A stretch of 21,026 nucleotides of DNA, from positions 1 through 21,026 of the forward strand of contig CAZXTF010000015.1 of assembly GCA_964643605.1 (NCBI GenBank). Direction: 5' to 3'. Made by a program: the position numbers and the translations under genes. The DNA comes from CAMTWJ01 sp964643605 (GTDB lineage Bacteria > Patescibacteriota > Saccharimonadia > Saccharimonadales > 2-12-FULL-41-12). Position 1 is the stretch's first letter, and the number at the start of each line of letters is the position of its first letter. A model generated the notes under the pieces. It was not told the DNA's origin and did no database searches. It saw only the letters and a program-made list of their open reading frames with translations. Below, piece after piece: positions 6,451 to 13,510 of this stretch.

Positions 6451-7623
6451 ATGACAAGGTTAATATCAGACATCTTGTCCGCTAAAGAGCCGGAATTTAG
6501 TCATAATCTACATTCTTGGGAGCGCCTAGCTCATAAGCCAGCAGTTGATATCGTACTCTCGGGAGATATTAAGGGCTCGGTTAAGGAGACTGTTAATAAG
6601 CTTGGTCTTGACGAAAAAGATACTACACCGAGGGAGCTGTATTATTCTCTCAAAAAGAGAGCGGTAGATGATAGTATTATTCTCGAAAAAAAGATGGGTG
6701 CGAAAACTACTGATAGCCCTGAGCAAATTGCTAAAAAGGCTATCGTTTATGCACAGAAACTCTTGAGTGAGTATTCGTTCTGGAGCATTAAACAGAGTGC
6801 CGCAAAAAAGATTATAAAAGCTGTCCCACCAAAAAAACTTATGAAAATACTGGGGTATCGGTCGATCGATGCGGTATTAAAGCGAGAGTCGGCAGGTCTT
6901 ATTCTGGTTCTAGCTTCTTTAGTAGATCCCGACTATGCCCTAAGACTAGCAGCTCAGTACAAGAAGCTCCAGCCCAGCGACTTTGACACTCATAAAGTTT
7001 CTGTAGAATTAATACCAAAAGAAATTTTAGCCAAGTTACGAAAACAAAACCTTTTAACCAACCAATATATTTTGAACGCCTACCAAACAGGTGCAATTAT
7101 TGTGGTTCCACCGACCAAGCGATTTAAAGGAGATAGCTTGCTGTTATTGTCTAGTATTATTGAGGCTGCTAAAGGTGTAGCGATGTACTCTTCTTACTTC
7201 AAGACACTTAGTGTAGAAAAGAAGTTTGGCGAAAATATTGCGCAGCTCCTGCTACAAGGGCTAACCAATAACTCACGTAGTCGTATTGGTACAGGGTGGT
7301 CATCGTTGCACGCTCTCGCAAAAAAAGACCCCTCAAAGTTACCAGAAAGTATAGGGCCGCATATCCATGATGATGATCTTAAGACCCCATCACTTTCTGA
7401 TATTGAAGAGATAACTTTCTGGCACGATAAATTATACGTAGTGCAAGTGCACCCAGAAGGCATTATCTCGTGTAATATCTTGGACGTACTGATAAACGTA
7501 GCAAACGAAGTGCCGCACGAAAGATCAGTACGATTGTATGGTCAGAGTTATCTGTGGGATGAGTTAATAGCTCGATATCTACTGCATGAGCCAATTCGAA
7601 AACTAATAATCAACATAAACTAG
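6451..7623 (+). CDS. Uncharacterised 390-aa protein of the sugar-phosphate operon
   Basis: I do not recognise this family. The ATG lies two bases after the PfkB-kinase stop and has no clear ribosome binding site, so it probably depends on coupled translation. The product appears soluble, with no signal peptide or membrane segment. The first 200 or so residues look mostly helical and Lys-rich (for example PPKKLMKILGYRSIDAVLKR near 125-145). The middle has a hydrophobic strand, GAIIVVPPTKRF, near 214. The C-terminal third looks mixed alpha/beta, with His- and Trp-rich patches (GPHIHDDD, FWHDKLYVVQVHPEG). No Walker, Rossmann, zinc-finger or nuclease motif is evident. It ends 12 bases before the LOG-like gene. 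The operon position suggests a role tied to sugar or nucleotide metabolism, but that is only association. Codon usage looks like that of its neighbours. Confidence 0.8.
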   Translation: MTRLISDILSAKEPEFSHNLHSWERLAHKPAVDIVLSGDIKGSVKETVNKLGLDEKDTTPRELYYSLKKRAVDDSIILEKKMGAKTTDSPEQIAKKAIVYAQKLLSEYSFWSIKQSAAKKIIKAVPPKKLMKILGYRSIDAVLKRESAGLILVLASLVDPDYALRLAAQYKKLQPSDFDTHKVSVELIPKEILAKLRKQNLLTNQYILNAYQTGAIIVVPPTKRFKGDSLLLLSSIIEAAKGVAMYSSYFKTLSVEKKFGENIAQLLLQGLTNNSRSRIGTGWSSLHALAKKDPSKLPESIGPHIHDDDLKTPSLSDIEEITFWHDKLYVVQVHPEGIISCNILDVLINVANEVPHERSVRLYGQSYLWDELIARYLLHEPIRKLIININ

Positions 7624-7635
7624 AGGAGTAAGTAG

Positions 7636-8199
7636 GTGTATCAAATTTGCGTATCAGGAGCGGCAGCAGGACAGAGCGTAGAAGAAGGCAGAAAGCTTGC
7701 GGCTCTTGCTGGAGAAGCAATAGCTAGCGGTAAGCATGCTCTACTTACAGGTGCAACAACAGGGCTGCCAAACTATGCAGCCGAACAGTATAAGAAGGCC
7801 GGAGGTCATGCAAGCTTAGGTATTAGCCCAGCAGCTAGCAAAATTGAGCATGTTGTGAAGTATCGTTTACCTACAAAAGCATACGATTCAATTCTCTATA
7901 CAGGACTCCATTATGTTGGGAGGGATGCGTTATTAATTGGTTCAGCTGATGCCGTAATCTGTGTGGGTGGGCGGATAGGAACACTGCACGAATTCACGAT
8001 TGCTTTTGAGATGGATACACCAATTGGTATCCTCCAGGGTGCTGGTGGTGTCAGTACCGAAATTATGGATGTCCTCCGTGCCGCTGGACTACGCAGTAGA
8101 GAAGATATTGTATTTAGCGACGATGCGAGTGATCTTGTGAAGCAACTCACCAAAGTCCTAAACGAGCGAAACAAAAAATACCTAAAGATCTATAGATAA
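7636..8199 (+). CDS. LOG/SLOG-family (TIGR00725-like) nucleotide-binding protein
   Basis: Rossmann-like protein of the LOG ('lysine decarboxylase' misnamed) superfamily, whose characterised members cleave nucleoside monophosphates to base plus ribose 5-phosphate. At 187 aa the length fits. Visible motifs are LLTGATTGLPNYAAEQYKK (GG-loop region, residues about 36-54), Arg96 in GRDALL, and VGGRIGTLHEF with Glu119, corresponding to the PGGxGTxxE signature with Val for Pro. Arg and Glu, the key catalytic pair of LOG enzymes, are both kept, but the overall pattern is closer to the less understood TIGR00725 group. Start is GTG at 7636 with AGAGGAG (7622-7628) seven bases upstream. It is the last gene of the carbon operon; a phosphoribohydrolase there could feed ribose 5-phosphate to rpiB. 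Activity is unproven. Confidence 0.82.
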   Translation: MYQICVSGAAAGQSVEEGRKLAALAGEAIASGKHALLTGATTGLPNYAAEQYKKAGGHASLGISPAASKIEHVVKYRLPTKAYDSILYTGLHYVGRDALLIGSADAVICVGGRIGTLHEFTIAFEMDTPIGILQGAGGVSTEIMDVLRAAGLRSREDIVFSDDASDLVKQLTKVLNERNKKYLKIYR

Positions 8200-8218
8200 T
8201 TAAGAACCTACGAACTGC

Positions 8219-8224
8219 TACAAT
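8219..8224 (+). promoter_or_regulatory. Candidate -10 box for a leaderless uvrB transcript
   Basis: TACAAT matches five of six bases of the -10 consensus and ends seven bases before the uvrB GTG start. Transcription would begin at about 8230-8232, on or next to the start codon. No Shine-Dalgarno sequence sits at a usable distance: AGG at 8227-8229 is only two bases from GTG. No good -35 is seen. This fits a leaderless mRNA, but is inference. Confidence 0.4.
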
Positions 8225-8231
8225 ATAGGTA

Positions 8232-10193
8232 GTGAGTAAGTTTCATTTGAAGAGTAGCTATAAGCCAACTGGAGACCAGCCAGTAGCTATTGAGGCTTTG
8301 GTAAAAAATCTGAAAAATTCTGTTAAAGAGCAGACACTTCTTGGCGTGACTGGATCAGGTAAGACGTTTACTATGGCTAACGTTGTCGAAAAGTTGCAAA
8401 AACCAACATTGGTGTTGTGCCATAACAAGACATTGGCAGCGCAGTTATACAGTGAGTTCAAGCAGTTTTTCCCCGACAATGCAGTACATTATTTTGTGAG
8501 TTATTTTGATTATTACCAGCCAGAAGCGTATATTGCTCGGTCGGATACCTATATAGAGAAAGATTCTCAGATAAATGAAGAGATAGATCGTTTACGCCAT
8601 GCGGCAACGTCATCATTGCTCAGTCGTCGGGACGTGCTGATTGTTGCAAGTGTAAGCTGTATTTATGGTATTGGTTCGGTCGAAGACTATGGAGAAATGG
8701 CGGTTTCAGTCAAAGTTGGTGAAACTCGCAAACGGGATAAATTACTACGTCACTTAACAGATATACAATACCAAAGAAATGATGTAGATTTTCATCGTGG
8801 TACGTTTCGTGTTCGTGGGGACGTAGTAGATATTTATCCGGCTTCCGAAGAAGTCGCATATCGGGTTGAATTCTTTGGTGATGAAATTGAGAAAATTACC
8901 AAACTTGATCCACTAACAGGAGAAATTTTGGCAAAACTGGATAGTTTGAAAGTCTACCCAGGCAGTCACTACGTTACTCCGCAAGAAAAGTTAAAATTTG
9001 CGCTCGGTAAAATCCGCAATGAACTCGATGATCGACTGGCTATTTTCAAAAAAAATGGACAGCTTTTGGAGGCACAACGCTTAGAACAGCGAACTAATTT
9101 TGACCTAGAGATGCTAGAAGAGACGGGATTTGTCAAAGGCATCGAAAACTACAGTCGGTACTTAACAAACCGGGAAGCTGGTGACCAGCCAGCAACACTT
9201 CTTGATTATTTTCCGGATGATTACTTAATGTTTATTGATGAATCTCACATGACAATTCCGCAGGTGAGAGGTATGTACAACGGTGATCGTGCTCGCAAAG
9301 AAGTATTAGTAGAGCATGGATTTCGTTTGCCGAGTGCACTCGATAATCGACCCCTCAATTTTACCGAGTTCGAACGGCACGTCAACAACGTGGTATATGT
9401 CAGCGCTACACCAGCAGAATATGAACTTTCTAGAAGCCCAGAGCCAGCGCAACAGATAATTCGTCCAACAGGGCTGCTCGATCCAAAGATCGAAGTAAGG
9501 CCTGTTACGCACCAGGTAGATAATTTGATAGAAGAAATTAAAACTACGATCGATAAAAAACACCGAGTGCTTGTAACTACTCTGACGAAACGAATGGCAG
9601 AAGACCTGACAGAATACTTGCAAGAGCTGGGCATAAAAGTTGCCTATTTGCACAGCGAAGTCGAGACCCTGGAGCGCACTGATATTTTAAGAGATCTGCG
9701 TCTCGGAGTCTATGACGTAGTGGTCGGTATTAATCTACTACGAGAAGGTCTGGATCTTCCAGAAGTTAGCCTTGTGGCAATTTTGGATGCCGATAAAGAA
9801 GGTTTCTTGCGCAGCGACGCAGCACTTATTCAGACTATTGGCCGGGCAGCCAGACACCAAGAAGGGCGAGTGATTATGTATGCCGACACGGTTACAAGGA
9901 GTATGCAGCGAGCGATTGATGAGACAAATCGAAGGCGCAAAATCCAGGAAGACTACAATAAAAAACACGGCATTACGCCAGCAAGTATTGCTAAGAATAT
10001 CGACAAAGGCTTGCGGCCAGACCTCCCAGATAGCGAAAAGCCAAAACTGGATCTTAAGAAAATTCCAAAAGATGAGTACAAACACCTTATTCGTGATCTG
10101 AATGCTCAGATGGAAATGGCAGCTGGTAATTTACAATTCGAACGAGCCGCAGAGCTACGGGATATGATCAAAGAGCTCGAAGCCAAACTCTAA
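8232..10193 (+). CDS. uvrB: UvrABC system protein B (excinuclease subunit)
   Basis: Damage-verifying helicase-like subunit of nucleotide excision repair; it is loaded by UvrA and recruits UvrC for incision. At 653 aa it is close to the usual 660-680. Walker A is GVTGSGKT (38-45). The beta-hairpin region FDYYQPEAYI starts near residue 92, the DEAD-type Walker B is DESH (336-339), and helicase motif VI is QTIGRAARH (from 534). The C-terminal UVR domain, which contacts UvrC, includes FERAAELRDMIKELE. Start is GTG, supported by the conserved N-terminus FHLKSSYKPTGDQP, and lacks a normal ribosome binding site. The gene lies 32 bases after the LOG-like gene and probably has its own promoter. Its stop overlaps the stop of the opposite-strand hydrolase by four bases (CTAA). 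Confidence 0.98.
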   Translation: MSKFHLKSSYKPTGDQPVAIEALVKNLKNSVKEQTLLGVTGSGKTFTMANVVEKLQKPTLVLCHNKTLAAQLYSEFKQFFPDNAVHYFVSYFDYYQPEAYIARSDTYIEKDSQINEEIDRLRHAATSSLLSRRDVLIVASVSCIYGIGSVEDYGEMAVSVKVGETRKRDKLLRHLTDIQYQRNDVDFHRGTFRVRGDVVDIYPASEEVAYRVEFFGDEIEKITKLDPLTGEILAKLDSLKVYPGSHYVTPQEKLKFALGKIRNELDDRLAIFKKNGQLLEAQRLEQRTNFDLEMLEETGFVKGIENYSRYLTNREAGDQPATLLDYFPDDYLMFIDESHMTIPQVRGMYNGDRARKEVLVEHGFRLPSALDNRPLNFTEFERHVNNVVYVSATPAEYELSRSPEPAQQIIRPTGLLDPKIEVRPVTHQVDNLIEEIKTTIDKKHRVLVTTLTKRMAEDLTEYLQELGIKVAYLHSEVETLERTDILRDLRLGVYDVVVGINLLREGLDLPEVSLVAILDADKEGFLRSDAALIQTIGRAARHQEGRVIMYADTVTRSMQRAIDETNRRRKIQEDYNKKHGITPASIAKNIDKGLRPDLPDSEKPKLDLKKIPKDEYKHLIRDLNAQMEMAAGNLQFERAAELRDMIKELEAKL

Positions 10194-11248
10194 CTCTGCC
10201 CCATACTGATGTAGTTATAGTCAATTGCGTCCAAATTGCCTTGGTGTGTTTTGTGTTCTTCGGCCAGGCGTAACTGACGTTTGAGGGCATCAGACATATC
10301 ATGGTGGCTAACTGCTCTCAGATGTCCGTTGAATAATCTTGACAGCTTATCTGTATCGAGGTCTACCATCACTCGGTCAAAGTTGGCAAAATCCTTTTTC
10401 CAAATTTCACCCATCCCCATGATATCGTCAGGGTAGCCGAGTACATATCCATTAGTTCTTGCTGGATCCATGTGACTCACAAACTTTCCAGCATCACCAT
10501 TCATAAGAGCTAGAGCATCAAGAGCTGCAAACTTTGGGTCGGCGTCGATAGTCTTTGGGTAGCGAGATAGTACATTCAATGGTAATTGGCTAATGTGATA
10601 AAGCAAGGAAGTAGCCTCGAGCACGGGCATACGTAGGTAGCGATGGTTTAAGCGGAAGGGTCTTGGATAGCAGGGTGCAGTGGCACTAAAATAGAACACG
10701 TCGAGGTCGTAATCTGGCCTATTCTGTGCCAGTGCAGTAATCCCAAGAGCGAGCATACCACCACGAGATATGCCCCGAGCTTGAATGTTGTGAGGGTCAA
10801 GAGAATCATTTTCCCCGACCATAAATTTACCAATCTTTAAAATATTGTGAGCCGTTCGGGCTTGGCTAAGCGTGCCTGTCCAGTCGAGCTCTCTACTGAT
10901 TAATACGGTAGAAAAACCAGCCTCTAACTCTTTAATTTGATGATGATAATTAAAGCCCTCGTTGTCCTTAGTCAGGAAGGCAGTTGTTTTTACCGATGAT
11001 TGGGGTATTTTTAGGTTTCTTATAAACGGTTTACCCTCCTGGACTCGGTAGACAGAACTATCTTCCATAACAATAGTTCGGCTTTCTATCGTTCCTTTGT
11101 ACGGAATTTTTCGAATTTCTTTTACCTCAGATGAATCAGCAATGTCATGCTCGAATATCCATTTATCTGGCAAAAAAACACCCTCAGTTTCCTGAGGGGG
11201 CAATACTTCGAGTGATTGTTCTGGGCGAGCTTCGGCTACTCGGTACAT
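10190..11248 (-). CDS. Putative alpha/beta hydrolase
   Basis: Product of 352 aa with a likely nucleophile elbow, Gly159-Ile160-Ser161-Arg162-Gly163, inside ARGISRGGMLALG, where a strand-turn-helix is expected. A candidate catalytic His lies in AVSHHDMSD (His315/His316), and an acid could be one of the Asp residues in VMVDLDTDK just before it. There is no signal peptide or membrane segment, so it is probably cytoplasmic. The first 90 residues, before the predicted core, look like a separate beta-rich region. Substrate is unknown: esterase, lipase or peptidase types are all possible. ATG at 11248 is preceded by AAGGAG with an eight-base spacer on the minus strand and by a candidate promoter. 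It is transcribed against uvrB and away from gatC. The fold call rests on one motif and general appearance. Confidence 0.65.
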   Translation of the reverse strand: MYRVAEARPEQSLEVLPPQETEGVFLPDKWIFEHDIADSSEVKEIRKIPYKGTIESRTIVMEDSSVYRVQEGKPFIRNLKIPQSSVKTTAFLTKDNEGFNYHHQIKELEAGFSTVLISRELDWTGTLSQARTAHNILKIGKFMVGENDSLDPHNIQARGISRGGMLALGITALAQNRPDYDLDVFYFSATAPCYPRPFRLNHRYLRMPVLEATSLLYHISQLPLNVLSRYPKTIDADPKFAALDALALMNGDAGKFVSHMDPARTNGYVLGYPDDIMGMGEIWKKDFANFDRVMVDLDTDKLSRLFNGHLRAVSHHDMSDALKRQLRLAEEHKTHQGNLDAIDYNYISMGQS

Positions 11249-11269
11249 TGGGTGTACTCCTTAATGCTT

Positions 11270-11298
11270 ATCGTAATGTAAAAACAAAATTTTGTACA
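11270..11298 (-). promoter_or_regulatory. Candidate promoter of the hydrolase gene with overlapping palindrome
   Basis: On the minus strand TGTACA (11298-11293), a 17-base spacer and TACGAT (11275-11270) form a possible promoter for the hydrolase, upstream of its AAGGAG site. A perfect 12-bp palindrome, ACAAAATTTTGT (11284-11295), covers the -35 edge and spacer and sits in the middle of the 117-base divergent region between the hydrolase and gatC. It could be an operator acting on either gene, although an AT-rich palindrome can also arise by chance. Confidence 0.35.
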
Positions 11299-11327
11299 GA
11301 TTAATCTTATCCATGTTAAAACCTCTC

Positions 11328-11356
11328 TGGAACAACAGCACCAACTCTTATATACT
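11328..11356 (+). promoter_or_regulatory. Candidate gatC promoter, near-leaderless
   Basis: TATACT (11351-11356) is a five-of-six -10 box ending nine bases before the gatC ATG. A weak -35-like TGGAAC (11328-11333) lies 17 bases upstream. Transcription would start at about 11363, leaving only a few untranslated bases, and no Shine-Dalgarno sequence is present. The arrangement parallels uvrB. Confidence 0.4.
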
Positions 11357-11365
11357 ATGTAGAAT

Positions 11366-11659
11366 ATGACCAAGCTTACTCGGGACGATATCTTAAAATT
11401 GGCAAAACTTTCTAAGCTCCAGCTCACTGATGAGCAGATCAAACACTTTACACACGATATCGCTACACTCATTGCTTACGTAGAACAGCTCCAAAGTGTA
11501 GATATCAGTGGCCTAGAGCCAACAGATCAAGTTACAGGTCTTGTTAATGCTTGGCGAGAAGACGTAGTGGCTGATTATCAGGCAAAGCCAGACGAGCTTC
11601 TTAAGAACGCTCCTGCAACTCAGGATCATCAGATAAAAGTAAAGCGAGTGATTGAATAG
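11366..11659 (+). CDS. gatC: Asp/Glu-tRNA amidotransferase subunit C
   Basis: Small GatCAB subunit that wraps around GatA and stabilises its contact with GatB during conversion of mischarged Glu-tRNA(Gln) or Asp-tRNA(Asn). At 97 aa it has the family length. The N-terminal pattern LTRDDILKLAKLSKLQLTDE, the helix DIATLIAYVEQLQSVD, the ISGLEPTDQV segment and the later WREDVV resemble typical GatC. It is first in the order gatC-gatA-X-gatB-galU. ATG at 11366 has no ribosome binding site but follows a TATACT box closely. The stop is one base before the chosen gatA ATG. Confidence 0.96.
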   Translation: MTKLTRDDILKLAKLSKLQLTDEQIKHFTHDIATLIAYVEQLQSVDISGLEPTDQVTGLVNAWREDVVADYQAKPDELLKNAPATQDHQIKVKRVIE

Positions 11660-11660
11660 T

Positions 11661-13088
11661 ATGAGCTCTAGCTGGAAGCCCCTTGCAGAGATAGTATCTG
11701 AAGTCACTTCGGGTAAAATCACGGCTACCTCCTTGGTGGAAAAGTCACTACAAAAGATCACCCAGGCAGAGGAGTTTGATGCAATTCTTAGTGACCTAAA
11801 AGACAGTGCCTTACAACGTGCTAAGCAGGTTGATAAAGATATAGCAACAGGGAAAAAGGCTGGTCGGCTAGCTGGTGTACCGTTTATTGCCAAAGATAAT
11901 TTTTTGGTATTTGGCGGTAAAACAACTGCCGCAAGTAATATTTTGCGTCCATTTGAACCACCATATCAGGCAACAGCGATTGAAAAACTAGAAGCCGAAG
12001 GGGCGATCTGCGTAGCTAAAGCAAACCTTGATGCGTTTGCGCATGGTAGTAGTACTGAGAATAGCGATTTCATGGTGACAAAGAATCCGCATGATAAAAC
12101 TCGAGTTCCTGGTGGTAGTTCTGGAGGATCTGCCGCAGCAATTGCTCTTGATTTAGCACCGTTTGCTCTTGGTACTGATACTGGTGGCTCAATCCGCTTG
12201 CCGGCGAGCTTTTGCGGTAAAGTTGGCTACAAGCCAACCTATGGGCTTGTTTCTAGAAGCGGAGTAGTTGCAATGGGGAGTAGCTTAGATGTAATTGGTC
12301 CGATTACACATACGGTGGAAGACGCAGCTTTAGTGCTTGATTGTATGGCTGGTAAAGACGAGCTGGACGGTACTACAATCGATAGAGAAGACTCATATGT
12401 AACCGAAGGGTCAGACCTAAATGGAGTAACTTTCGGAGTTGTTAAAGAGTATTTTGAAGAGGGTCTTGGCCCAGAAGTTCGAGAAGTAATAGATGTAGCA
12501 ATCAAGTCTATCCAAAAGGCAGGTGGCACAATTAAAGAAGTTAGTTTGCCATCGTTACCGTTAGCGCTGGCGGTTTATTATATAATTTGTCCTGCCGAGG
12601 TTAGTAGTAACCTCGGTCGATATGATGGCCAGCGCTATGGGTTTTCTGATGAAAATGCAAAAGATCTTGATGCGAGCTATACGCTAAGTCGTTCGCATGG
12701 TTTTGGTGACGAGGCAAAACGTCGCATCATGATGGGAACATACGTGCTCAGCAGTGGTTATTACGATGCATATTATCAAAAGGCTCAATTGGTTCGTACA
12801 AAGATCATCAATGAATATAATGAGGCATTACAGTCGTGTGATGTTCTGATTGGTCCAGTCGCACCAACTCCAGCATTTAAGATTGGCGAGAATACAAGTG
12901 ATCCCCTCAAGATGTATCTCACTGATATTATGACAGTTAGTGCTAATCTAGCAGGTATTCCTGCAATTAGTATTCCCGCAAACAAGCACACAAAAGACCT
13001 CCCAGTGGGTCTACAACTTATTGGTCAGCAAAAACAAGACAGAAAACTTCTTTCAATTTCACGGAGTGTAGAAGGAGTACTAACATGA
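11661..13088 (+). CDS. gatA: Asp/Glu-tRNA amidotransferase subunit A (amidase)
   Basis: Amidase-signature subunit that releases ammonia from glutamine and passes it to GatB. The Ser-cisSer-Lys triad is complete: Lys78 in FIAKDN, cis-Ser153 in PGGSSGGS, and Ser177 in DTGGSIR, with the spacing seen in characterised GatA. At 475 aa it has the normal length. I chose ATG at 11661, one base after the gatC stop. A TTG at 11652 would add three residues and overlap gatC; neither has a clear ribosome binding site, so coupling with gatC is likely. The TGA stop overlaps the next start in an ATGA junction. The complex supplies Gln- and/or Asn-tRNA where the matching synthetase is missing; which one applies cannot be decided here. 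Confidence 0.97.
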   Translation: MSSSWKPLAEIVSEVTSGKITATSLVEKSLQKITQAEEFDAILSDLKDSALQRAKQVDKDIATGKKAGRLAGVPFIAKDNFLVFGGKTTAASNILRPFEPPYQATAIEKLEAEGAICVAKANLDAFAHGSSTENSDFMVTKNPHDKTRVPGGSSGGSAAAIALDLAPFALGTDTGGSIRLPASFCGKVGYKPTYGLVSRSGVVAMGSSLDVIGPITHTVEDAALVLDCMAGKDELDGTTIDREDSYVTEGSDLNGVTFGVVKEYFEEGLGPEVREVIDVAIKSIQKAGGTIKEVSLPSLPLALAVYYIICPAEVSSNLGRYDGQRYGFSDENAKDLDASYTLSRSHGFGDEAKRRIMMGTYVLSSGYYDAYYQKAQLVRTKIINEYNEALQSCDVLIGPVAPTPAFKIGENTSDPLKMYLTDIMTVSANLAGIPAISIPANKHTKDLPVGLQLIGQQKQDRKLLSISRSVEGVLT

Positions 13089-13510
13089 ATCTAAGAAACC
13101 TCGAACTTGAAGAAAAAATAATCCTTGTTGTAGTGGGAGTTGTTGGGTTATGCATAATAATTCTCTTGATTCAAAAGGTATTTAAGCGACAAAAACGAGA
13201 TTATTTCTTGATATCATGGAAAGCACTACAGGCAAGATGTGCAGACAAAACTCAGTGGGCAACAGCAATCTTTGAAGCGGACGATTTGCTAGATAAGGCT
13301 TTGCAGAAGAAAAAAGTAAAAGGTAAAACAATGGGCGAGAGGCTAGTATCTGCCCAGAATATATTTACTGACAACGATGGGGCATGGTATGGGCACAAAT
13401 TGCGGATGAAACTTGAGGAAAAGCCAGGTACAGCTCTTAAAAAACAAGATGTTAAAAAAGCATTACTTGGGCTTGGACAGGCTTTGAGAGATTTGGGAGT
13501 TATGAAGTGA
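13085..13510 (+). CDS. Membrane-anchored HEPN-like protein within the gat operon
   Basis: A 141-aa protein with one N-terminal membrane helix (residues about 12-29), then a basic stretch (KVFKRQKR) predicting a cytoplasmic soluble domain. That domain (about 40-141) resembles, from memory, a common CPR domain with the pattern AxxEADxLLDxxL...KGKTMGERL...W.AHKLRN...AH...A..AL..LG, which looks HEPN-like. Here EADDLLDKAL, KGKTMGERL (79-87), WYGHKLR (101-107) and ALRDLG are present. The expected R-N-x3-H element is degenerate: Met108 replaces Asn, and Glu112 stands where His would be. It is therefore probably not an active RNase. ATG overlaps gatA by four bases and has a strong AGAAGGAG site eight bases upstream. 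Its TGA overlaps the gatB GTG (GTGA). Function is unknown. Confidence 0.75.
   Translation: MNLRNLELEEKIILVVVGVVGLCIIILLIQKVFKRQKRDYFLISWKALQARCADKTQWATAIFEADDLLDKALQKKKVKGKTMGERLVSAQNIFTDNDGAWYGHKLRMKLEEKPGTALKKQDVKKALLGLGQALRDLGVMK

Noticed and set aside
9245..9653. Two minus-strand frames inside uvrB
   Set aside because: They mirror a conserved coding region (helicase motifs of UvrB) and show no start signals or family resemblance.
1552..13510. UGA recoding as in SR1/Gracilibacteria
   Set aside because: TGA ends rpiB, gatA and the gene after gatA exactly where the next gene starts, and no conserved protein has an internal TGA. The standard code fits.
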